In this document: piece after piece, positions 42,335 to 51,700 of the stretch
Numbering within the stretch: the stretch's first letter is position 1
How the letters are laid out: each line of letters opens with the position of its first letter
Source of the DNA: Streptomyces endophytica
GTDB lineage: Bacteria > Actinomycetota > Actinomycetes > Streptomycetales > Streptomycetaceae
DNA length: 64,000 nt
Assembly (NCBI RefSeq): GCF_026153355.1
Contig: NZ_CP110636.1
Span: forward strand, 6,837,781-6,901,780
Direction: 5' to 3'
Program-made: the position numbers and the translations under genes
Notes under the pieces: generated by a model
The model's database searches: none
What the model was told of the DNA's origin: nothing
The model's input: only the letters and a program-made list of their open reading frames with translations

Positions 42335-43276
42335 CCCGATCTTCCGCATGGCCTGCGTCAGATGCTTCTTGACGGTGGCCTCCGCCAGGAACAGCTCCGT
42401 GGCGATCTCCGCGTTGCTCAGCCCCCGCGCGAGCTTGCCGAGCACCGCCCGCTCCCGCTCGGTCAGACTGGCCTCGGCCGGACTGGGCCCGTCGATCGCC
42501 AGCGTCAGCTCGACCGGCTGCACCTTGGGCGCCGGCAGGAACACCGCACCGCCCAGCGCCACGGTCGTCACCGCGCGAATGATCTGCTCCTCATCCACCG
42601 CCGGATCGATACACCCGTGCACGCCCCCCGTGAGGACCTGGGAGACCTCCACGCTCGTCTCCGCGGGGTGCAGCAGTATCGCCTTCGCCCCCGGCGCACC
42701 GTTCACCGACACCAGCTTCTGCGCGGCCGCCGCATCCGCGGTCAGCCCTTCCCTCGTACCGACGAGGATGACCTCGGGCTGCTCCTCGCGCGACGCCTCG
42801 ACGGCCTTCTTCGGATTCCCGAAACTGGCGACCACCCGCAACTCCGGCGCCGCGGTCAATATCGACCGCAACCCGGCCCGCGTCACCGACTGCTCCGCCA
42901 CCAACATGACCCGCACCACGGGCCGGGCTAACGACTCGCCCGGCACCCCCGGCGCACCCGGCGCCCGGTACGCGTGCACGCTCCCGCCGTGCCCGTGAGC
43001 GCTCTCATAGGAGGCATGAAGACCTCCACCGTGCCCCTGACCGTGAAAACTCCCACCACCGGCCCCGTGAACACTCCCGCTACCGCCCCTCCGGTCGTCG
43101 CCGTGCTCCCGCTCGGCCGCCCGCTCCCGCTCCCTCGCCTTCCCTTGACCGTTTGCCTGCTCTTGACCGTTCGCCTCCCGCGGACTGCTCGCCTGCTCCC
43201 GTTGACCGCTCACCTGCTCCCGGCCATTCACCTGCACCTGGCCGTTCACCTGCGCTAACTGCCCTGCCTCCAGCAC
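42278..43276 (-). CDS. NarL/LuxR-type regulator with degenerate receiver and long low-complexity N-terminus
   Basis: 332 aa from GTG at 43276 with GGGGGA upstream. Residues 1-120 are repetitive Gln/Asn/Gly/Glu then His/Gly-rich (QVNGQVQVNG, EANGQEQANGQG). Residues about 122-245 have a receiver outline (VRVMLVAEQSVTRAGLRSIL), but the acidic pocket is AEQ and the phosphoacceptor position reads VILVGTREG with no Asp. The HTH (about 268-330) is intact: LTERERAVLGKLARGLSNAE, then EATVKKHLTQAMRKIG. It probably works without phosphorylation. Adjacent to the Hpg operon, so a cluster role is possible. A start at the receiver itself cannot be excluded. Confidence 0.85.
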   Translation of the reverse strand: MLEAGQLAQVNGQVQVNGREQVSGQREQASSPREANGQEQANGQGKARERERAAEREHGDDRRGGSGSVHGAGGGSFHGQGHGGGLHASYESAHGHGGSVHAYRAPGAPGVPGESLARPVVRVMLVAEQSVTRAGLRSILTAAPELRVVASFGNPKKAVEASREEQPEVILVGTREGLTADAAAAQKLVSVNGAPGAKAILLHPAETSVEVSQVLTGGVHGCIDPAVDEEQIIRAVTTVALGGAVFLPAPKVQPVELTLAIDGPSPAEASLTERERAVLGKLARGLSNAEIATELFLAEATVKKHLTQAMRKIGQPDRLRAGLYAYQHGVFG

Positions 43277-43704
43277 CGTGATCCCCCGTTCCTTCAGAGA
43301 ACGTCTCTCGCCTCAGAACAATGTCGTCGAGCCGGTCAAACAGGACTGTAAGCCCGAATCACCTCCGAACTCCCGGCTCCCCGTTCACCATTGAGCAAAA
43401 AAACGACCGGTGCGTCGGTGCTTACTGGGAGCTATAGAGGGAGGTCAGAGGGGGTGGTTGCCCTGGTCATCAATTCGCCGTTGGACGCGCCGAGTTGGGA
43501 AGTGTGAGCCATGGAACCTTTCCGCTCCGAGGGGCCGCCGGAATGCGATGCGGAACGGGGTACCGAAACGTTGCGAAGCCGCGCCGAAATAGCCAAAGAG
43601 ACGCTGGCCACATACCTCACGTCGCTCTCACCATGCATTCCGTATGGGCATGTCCAGCACGCCGGCAGGGCGTGTACGGGCCGCACCCCGCCAGCCGAGG
43701 GGAC
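43277..43704. other. Intergenic region, no confident gene
   Basis: 428 bp with lower GC than its surroundings. A weak frame from ATG 43511 (MEPFRSEGPPECDAERGTET) runs on the plus strand into the next gene's antisense. I see no ribosome-binding site or family likeness strong enough to call it. Confidence 0.35.
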
Positions 43705-44238
43705 TCAGAGACCGTGCGCGTCCAGGGTCCGCAGCAGGTTCCGCTCCCGCCTCTGGCCGGCGCGCAGGGCGGTGAGGAATGCGGTGAACTCCGCTTCTGT
43801 GCCCAGACAGCGGTGGCCATCACGCATGCCAAGCAGCAGGCCGGTCAGCTGTTCGCAGATCGGGTTGCCGGTCTGCTGCTGGAGAGAGTCCGCCAAGCGC
43901 CGGTAGATGCCCAGTGCGTCGGCGGACCGGGTCGCACGCGCGAGCTCGACTCCGTACGCTCCGCCTCCCCGGACTCTTGCCGTGATCCATTCGGCGCAGA
44001 CGTCGGTCACGGTCACCGCGTTCAGGTAACTCTGGTCGCGTGCGAAGGAGCGCGTCGGCGTGCACCCGCAGGTCACTTCACCGCAGCCGCCGGATCGGTC
44101 GTCGCCGAGTGCGTACAGGTGGCGGTGCTTGTCTGAAGGCGTGCATGTCCAGCGGGATGGGGCAGGGACGGTAGGCGACCCCAGTCTCAAATTGGTCGAG
44201 GTGACCACAAAGGCCGGATGAGGGGCCACAGTTGTCAT
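43705..44238 (-). CDS. Hypothetical protein, 177 aa
   Basis: ATG at 44238 opens a frame to 43705. The N-terminal half has a cysteine cluster (CGEVTCGCTPTRSFARDQSY) that could bind a metal; the rest is predicted helical (YGVELARATRSADALGIYRR, LADSLQQQTGNPICEQLTGL), ending RAGQRRERNLLRTLDAHGL. Codon use is less GC-extreme than in neighbours. I do not recognise a family. Divergent from the protein kinase by 142 bp at the edge of the defence-type island. Confidence 0.5.
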   Translation of the reverse strand: MTTVAPHPAFVVTSTNLRLGSPTVPAPSRWTCTPSDKHRHLYALGDDRSGGCGEVTCGCTPTRSFARDQSYLNAVTVTDVCAEWITARVRGGGAYGVELARATRSADALGIYRRLADSLQQQTGNPICEQLTGLLLGMRDGHRCLGTEAEFTAFLTALRAGQRRERNLLRTLDAHGL

Positions 44239-44380
44239 GAACGACGCAGCCTGACTTCGTCTACGCATAGCCCTTGCGACAGCAGCCACACAGACCGTTA
44301 CCCACGTTCCAGAAGTGGTCTAGCGTGTGACGGGCAGCGTCATCCCACCACGGCCCCTGTCCCCGAAAGAGAGGCCTCAC

Positions 44381-45639
44381 GTGCACATTGCGCCCCTCAG
44401 CCCCGAGGACCCCGACGAACTGGGCGGGTACGAGCTGCTCGGCAGGATCGGGCACGGCGGCATGGGCCAGGTGTTCCTTGGCGAGTCACCGGGCGGGGAG
44501 CCAGCAGCGGTCAAGGTGATCAAGCCGTCCGTCGTGGACTCCGAGACGCGGCAGCGGTTCGCGCAGGAAGTGGAGATCCTCAAGACGGTGTACGGCGGAC
44601 GGATCGCGGGCCTGTTGGATGCCGACCCGGAGGCGGATCGGCCGTGGCTGGCCACCGAGTACATCGAGGGGCTGGACCTGAGCAGGCACGTAGGCCGTCA
44701 CGGCCCGCTGCCCGCCCTGCTCACCGCCTCGCTGGGAGCGACGCTCGCCGAGGGGCTGGCGACCGTGCACAAACAGGGTCTGCTGCACCGCGATCTCAAG
44801 CCCGCCAATGTGCTCCTCGGCCCCAACGGCCCGAAGATCATCGACTTCGGGCTCGCGGTGTTCGCCGAGTCGAGCGCGTCACTGACCGCTCCCCACACGG
44901 TCGTTGGCACCCCTTCCTGCATGCCGCCAGAGCAGGCCAACGGTGCGAAGCCGCTGACCCCGGCGGTCGACGTGTACGCACTGGGCGCCGTGCTGTTGTT
45001 CGCCGCCTCGGGCCACCTCCCCTACCGTGCCGACAATGTCCATGTGCTGTTCCACCAGGTCATCGATGCCGGCACCGCACCGGATCTGTCAGGGACACCG
45101 GCGGAGCTGGTGCCGCTGCTGACGGCGATGCTGACCCATCGGGCGCAGGACCGCCCCCCGCTCGACGACGTGGTGCGCCGGTGCCGGGGGCTGATCGAGG
45201 CCCAGGGCTGAAGGTCGCCCAGGCCCGACGCCGTCTCACCAGCTACACGGCCGCTCCGGAGCACTTCCTGGACGAGCTGCTCGGCGCCTCCCGGGCCGGG
45301 AGTTCCGCGAAGGGCCACTCGGACACGGCGGACGTTCCGGCCGACGCCCCGCCCGGCCGACCGCAGCCACCGGTACTGGCCCCGCCGTCACCACAACCGC
45401 TGGTGTCGCCCCCTGCCGCGCCCGGCAGCCTGTCCGCGGACTCTCCCAATGCGACGCCCGCAGAAGGCCCGGGCGAAGCGGAAGCATCCAGTGCGGCGCG
45501 CCCACAGACCACCGCACGGCCCGCCGCGCGCAGCAAGGACCATGGTCGCTCCGGACGGCGCTCACTGCTGCACAGCGCGCAGGTCCGGATCACCGCACAG
45601 CGGCTGCGCGAGGCCTACGCCGCCAGTACGCCCTTCTGA
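44381..45639 (+). CDS. Ser/Thr protein kinase (apparent frameshift separating a C-terminal tail)
   Basis: GTG at 44381 follows GAGAGG. The kinase domain (about 15-275) is complete: GRIGHGGMGQVF (Gly loop), AAVKVIK (Lys), HRDLKPANVLL (catalytic loop), IIDFGLA (DFG), GTPSCMPPEQ and DVYALGAVL. The frame ends at TGA 45209-45211 after LIEAQG. The -1 frame continues without a break as LKVAQARRRLTSYTAAPEHF and a 140-residue Pro/Ala-rich tail to 45639; one added base at 45201-45207 fuses them. There is no transmembrane segment. It lies 107 bp before the SNF2 helicase and may regulate the helicase-methylase pair. Confidence 0.85.
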
Positions 45640-45746
45640 TCCCCTACGCCCTGTCTGATCCCCCACGCCCCGCTGGCCCGCGATACTGACCGGGCCCGGT
45701 GAAGGACCCCGCCCCCTAAGACCCGAACCGCCCCAGGAGGCCATGA

Positions 45747-48700
45747 GTGACCGCCGTCCAGACCAGCGCAGAGCACAGCGGCGCCACCGCGGACCGGACG
45801 GTGCGGGAGCAGTACCCTGCCGGTGCTCAGGTCCTCGTACGGGACGAGGAGTGGCTGGTCAGAAGCTCCACCCCGACGACGGACGACGGCACCCGGCTCG
45901 ACGTCGTCGGCGTGTCGGAGTTCGTACGCGACCAGGAGGCCGTGTTCTTCTCGGGCCTGGACCGCATCGAACTGCTGGACCCCCGTGACACCCGGCTGGT
46001 CCCGGACGACTCACCGAACTACCGGCGCTCCCGCCTGTTCCTGGAGGCGGTGTTGCGCCGCACCGCGTTGCCCCAGTCCGAGCGCCGCCTTGCCCTGGCC
46101 GACTCCTTCCTGCTGGACTCCCTGCCCTACCAGCGGCGCCCCGCCGAACTCGCCCTGTCCGGAGCAAACCTCCGCCCCCGCCTGCTGATCGCCGACGTGG
46201 TGGGACTGGGCAAGACCCTGGAGATCGGCCTGACGCTCGCCGAACTGATCCGTCGCGGCCGGGGCGAGCGCATCCTCGTCGTCACCCCGCAGCACGTGCT
46301 GGAGCAGTTCCAGCACGAACTGTGGACGAGGTTCTCCATCCCGCTGGTGCGGCTGGACTCGGTCGGCATCGAGCGGATCCAGCGGGAGATCCCGGCGGGC
46401 CGCAACCCCTTCCACTCCTTCAAGCGGGTCATCATCTCCGTCGACACCCTCAAGAACACCGACCAGTACCGGCACCACCTGGAGCAGATCCGCTGGGACG
46501 CGGTCGTCATCGACGAGTCCCACAACCTGATCAACCGCGGCTCACTACGCAACCAGCTCGCGCAGATCCTCGCCCCCCGCACCGACGCCCTGATCCTGGC
46601 CTCCGCCACCCCCCACAATGGCGACGCGCGGTCGTTCGCCGAGTTGATCGGCCTGTTGGACCCGGCGGCGATCCGGGACCCGGAGCGCTACCGCGCCGAC
46701 GACATCAGGCACCTGTTCATCCGCCGGACGAAGGTCAGCCCCGAGGTCCGCGAGCAGATGAAGGGCCAGTGGGCGGACCGCGGCCCGTCCCGGTCGGTGC
46801 ATTGCCCGGCGACGCCCGCCGAGGAGAAGATCTTCGAGGAGCTGGCGTCCGTCTGGCTGCCTCGCGACGGTAGTCCGTCGGTGAGCCCGGTCCCCCTCTT
46901 CCCGTACACCCTGCTGAAGTCGTTCCTGTCGTCCCACGCGGCGCTGAAGGCCACCGTCTCTGCGCGCATCAAGACGTTGGAGAAGAAGGACGACCCGCGC
47001 GGCACCGCCGACGAACTGGCAGCCCTGCAACGGCTGTCGGAGCTGGCCGCCGATCTCAGGGAGGCCGACTCGTCGAAGTTCGCCGCCCTGGTGCAGCAGC
47101 TCAAGGAGGACATCGGTGTCGGCCCGCACTCCGATGCGCGGGTCGTGGTGTTCTCCGAGCGCGTCCAGACCCTCCAGTGGCTGGCCGACGTGCTCCCGGC
47201 CGCGCTGGGGTTCAAGGGGCGGGCGGCCCGCGACTGCGTCCGGGTCATGCACGGCGGCCTCTCCGACGAGCAACAGATGGCCTGCGTGGAGGACTTCGGC
47301 CTGGCCGACACGTCCGTACGGGTACTGTTGACCGGCGATGTCGCCTCCGAGGGCGTCAACCTGCACCGCCAGTGCCACCAGCTGGTCCATTACGACGTGC
47401 CGTGGTCGCTGATCCGCATCGAGCAGCGCAACGGCCGCATCGACCGGTACGGGCAGGCTCGGCCGCCGCAGTTCCGCGCGCTGATCCTCACCAGTGAGGT
47501 CGACGGCGCCAAGGACGACACGGTGGTCGCCGAGCGGCTGCTGGACCGGGAGGGCCAGGCGCACCGCTCGCTGGGCACGGCGGAGGCCGTGACCGGCCTG
47601 TACCGGGCGGAGGCGGAGGAGAAGTCCCTCATCCAGGACCTGTTGCGGGGGAAGTCGGTGGACGAGTCCCTGGACTCCCACCGCTCCGGCGGAGACGGCG
47701 GGGACGCGGGAATGGACGACTTCCTCGCGGACTTCTTCGGCTCGGTCGGTGCGGAACCGGAGGCGCCGGCGCACCCAGCGGCCCAGGCCGGGTCGGCGGA
47801 CGCCGCCGGTTCGAAGAACTCCGCGTCGCCGCCCGCACCGGGCACCGCTTCGACGGGGTCCGCAGGCACCGTCGCGTCGGCCGTGCTCCCCCGCCTCTTC
47901 GACTCCACCGCGCACTTCCTGGACGAGGCGCTGGGCGAGGTGTACCCGACGCCCACTCGCGGCTGGAGCTGGACCGCGACCCGCAGTCCGGTCTGCTCTC
48001 CTTCCGCCCGCCCTCGGACCTCGTCCACCGCCTCAAGGCCCTGCCCATGGACTACCTCCGTGAGCAGCGGCTGCGCGAACGGCTCCTGGTCACCTTCAAC
48101 CGCCGCCTCGCCGAGCACTCCCTCCAGCGGGCCCGGGAGTCGTCCAGCTCCAGCTGGCCGGAGATTTCGCTGCTCACCGACCTGCATCCGGTGGTCGAGT
48201 GGCTCACCGACAAGGTCCTCGTCGGCATGGGCCGCCAGGAGGCCCCCATGATCACCGCGAATGTGACGGAGCCGGTCTTCCTCGTGCAGGGCGTGTACTC
48301 GAACACGCTCGGCAGGCCCACCGTCGTCAAGTGGATGGGCGTGACGCGCGCGGGTGCGGTCGACGACGACATGGTGTCGTTGCTGCGCCGCTGCGGGCTC
48401 GGCCCGCACACGGCCAACAAGCGCCACTTCCGCGACCCCGAGCCGCTGCACGAGGCCCTTCCCGACATCCTGCGCACGGCGGAGACGTTCCTCGACGAGC
48501 GCCGCGACGCCTGGGACGAGCCACTGCGCGAGCCCATCGCCGAGTACAAGCGCCGCCTTGCCACCTGGCACCAGCCGACGCTCGCCGGGGAGCGCACCAA
48601 GGAGCGGCTGGCCGACCTCGCCGACTCCCTGCTGACGACCGGACGGCCGCTGCTGCGGGTCCTGGCGGTGCTGCTGCCCGACCCCGACCGCGGGCGGGGC

Positions 48701-48787
48701 GATGACGGTCCGCCGCTCGTCACCCTCGGTCCCCCACCGCTGTCCTTGCCCGCCGTCTGGTGGCTCTCCACCCCCGTGACCCGCTGA
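45747..48787 (+). CDS. SNF2-family helicase, DISARM DrmD-like (apparent frameshift)
   Basis: About 1013 aa if one base is restored. GTG at 45747 follows AGGAGG. Helicase core: ADVVGLGKTLEIG (Walker A, about 148), VVIDESHNL (DESH, about 255), ASATPHNGD, GDVASEGVNLH (about 530) and QRNGRIDRYGQ (about 560). At about residue 733 (CCC 47945-47947) the frame breaks; the -1 frame resumes with RLELDRDPQSGLLSFRPPSD and continues to 48787. It reads VYPDAHSRLELD across the join if one C is added. Long SNF2 proteins paired with a giant adenine methylase occur in class 1 DISARM. It ends 11 bp before the methylase gene. Confidence 0.87.
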
Positions 48788-48798
48788 GAGAAGCCCTC

Positions 48799-51700
48799 AT
48801 GACGTACGACTCCCTGGTCAACCGCGGCGACTACTTCTCGGCCCACTACCTGGCCGAGGTGCTGCCCAAGGACCTCAAGTCCGGCCTGCTCCAAGCCTGG
48901 AAGGAACGCGAGGAGGCCGCCAAGCCCGCCGCGCGGACCGGCGACACCCCCGAGCCCGGTGAGCCCGAGGCGGCCGTCCCCGGTGGCGGTGAACTTCCCG
49001 TGACGCCCCGGGCGGGGCTGCGGGAACTGCGCCGCCCCTACTTCCGGGCCCGCTCCTTCTTCGCCCTCCCCGAGGACGAGGACGGCATCATCGCCGTACG
49101 CGACACCGACGACGACACCCTGACGTACGGCTCCCCGGACTGGCGCGAGCGGGTGCGGACCCTCAATGCGGAGGTACTGCGCGCCCTCGGGTACGACGCC
49201 AAGCCCCGCACCCTCACGGTGGAGCGCGCCAAGCAGCCGTACGAGATCCCGGTCGCGCACGCCGAGAAGGGCCTGGTCGCGCTCGACTGCGGATGGGCCG
49301 CCGAACCGGACGCGGCCCTCGACTCGGCGGGCCGCGGGCGCCTGCTGGAGGAGGTCGTACTCGACCCCTCGACCACCCTGACCACGGGCGCGAAGCTGGC
49401 CTCGTTCCTGTTCGCCTGCGAGGGGCCGCCGCGGTACGTACTGCTGCTCGGCGGCGGGGTGACCGTGCTCGCCGACCGCGCGGTGTGGGGCGAGGGCCGC
49501 TACCTCGCGGTCTCCCTGGACACGGCGTTGCAGCGCAACGACACCAGGGCGGGCGGCGAACTCGACACCGTGGCCGCGCTGTTCGGCGCCGACTCACTGC
49601 GCACCCCCGAAGAGGGCGGCGAGAACCCCCTCGCCGAGCTCGTCGGCAAGTCCGCGAAGCACGCGGTGGGCGTCTCCGGCGAACTGCGCGACGGCCTGCG
49701 GACAAGCGTCGAACTGATCGCCAACGAGGTACTGGCCCGCCTGCGCAATCAGGGCGTCCGCCCCGAAGACCTCGGCGAACTCGCCGATCTAGGGCGCCAG
49801 TTGACCCGCGAATCACTCCGCTACCTCTACCGCGTCCTGTTCCTGCTGTACGCCGAGGCCCGCCCCGAGCTGGGCATCCTGCCGGCCGACTACCCCGAGT
49901 ACCAGCAGGGGTACGGGCTGGGCCGGCTCGGCGAGCTGATCGCCGACCGGCAGCCGGTCGGCGAGAAGGCCCGCGCGGGCTTCTATCTGTACGAGTCCCT
50001 GGACCTGCTGTTCCGCAAGGTGCAGGACGGGTACCGCCCCCGCCGCACCCACGGCGTGGAAAGCGCCCCCGTCGATGCGAAGACCAGCGAGGACGTCGGC
50101 CTGCGCTTCGAGCCGCTGCACAGCACGCTGTTCGAGCCGGAGTCGATCCGCCTGATCGGGGCCGATACCCTCCCCGACCCGCGCCACGACTCCGACGAGG
50201 CCCTCGCCCGGGGCGAGTCCGTCCGCTACCTCGACACGCGGCTGCGCAACGCCACGCTGTACGAGGTACTGCACCGCTTGATGATCACGCGCGGGAAGAA
50301 GGGCGAGCGCGGCGGCTTCATCTCCTACGCGCAGCTCGGCATCAACCAGCTCGGCGCGGTGTACGAGGGCCTGATGTCCTACAGCGGCTTCATCGCGGGC
50401 GAGGAGCTGTACGAGGTCGCCAAGGGCGGCGACCCGAAGGATGGCTCCTGGCTGGTGCCCAAGTCGAAGATCGACGAGTACCCGGACCGGGTGTTCATCA
50501 AGCGGCGCGACAAGCACACGGGCGAGGACGAGCGGGTGCGGCACGCCCCGGGCTCGTTCGTCTACCGCCTGTCCTGCCGCGACCGCCAGACCTCGGCCTC
50601 CTACTACACGCCCGAGTCGCTGACGAAGGTCACCGTGCAGCTGGCCCTCCAGCACCGCCTGGACCAGGACGGCACGGAGACCGCGGCGCGGGAGCTGCTG
50701 AACTGGAAGATCTGCGAGCCGGCGCTCGGCTCCGGCGCGTTCCTCAACGAGGCGATCAACCAGGTGGCCGCCGAGTACCTGCGGCGCCGCCAGGGTGAGT
50801 TGGGGCAGTCGATCGACACCGAGCAGCACGCCGTCGAGCTCCAGAAGGTCAAGGCGTACATCGCCCTGCACAACTCCTACGGCGTGGACCTCAACGAGAC
50901 GGCCGTGGAGCTGGCCGAGGTCTCCCTGTGGCTCAACACCATGCACCCGGGCATGGAAGCTCCCTGGTTCGGCCTGCACCTGCGGCGCGGCAACTCGCTG
51001 ATCGGCGGGCGGCGTGAGGTGTACCCCGCCGACCGGCTGAAGAAGGGCGGCTGGCTCGGCACGACCCCCGAGCGCTTCCCGCTGGCGGACGCGCTCGCCG
51101 GTGAGCCGCTGCCGGAGGGGGCGGTGCACCACTTCCTGCTGCCCGCGAAGGAGTGGGGCGCGGTCGCGGCCGAGAAGGAGGCGAAGGCGCTCGCGCCGGA
51201 GGCCGCGAAGGCGCTGGGCACTTGGCGGAAGGCGATCACCAAGTCGCCAACAACCAAGCAGACGGCCCGCCTTCAGGGACTGGCCCGACGGGCCGAGTAC
51301 CTGTGGGGACTGGTCGTACAACGGCTGGAGCTGTCCGAGCGGGACATCTCCCGGCGGATCGGCGTCTGGGGCGCGGAGGACGACTGGCTGCGCCGGCCGG
51401 AGGTCGCTGTGCAGCGGGAGAAGGTGCTCGGCGATCTGCACGCGGAGGACACCCCGTACTGGCGGCTCAAGACGCTCATGGACACCTGGTGCGCGCTGTG
51501 GTTCTGGCCGGTCCAGGAGGCCTCGCTGCTGAACGGTACGCATGAGCAGTACGCACGGGCGGAGGCGCTGGCGGAACGTGCGGCGGAGTTCGAAGCGGCG
51601 GGCGTGACGACTGCGGAGCTCGGCCTCGCGGGTGAGTCCGAGGCGGGGGCTGAGGCTGAGGCCGCAGACGAAGATTCCGGCGTCCTGATGACCTGGGAGG

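Noticed and set aside
43511..43906. Plus-strand ORF of 131 codons
   Set aside because: Its second half is antisense to the better-supported minus-strand gene and turns Arg/Ser-rich, with no clear ribosome-binding site.
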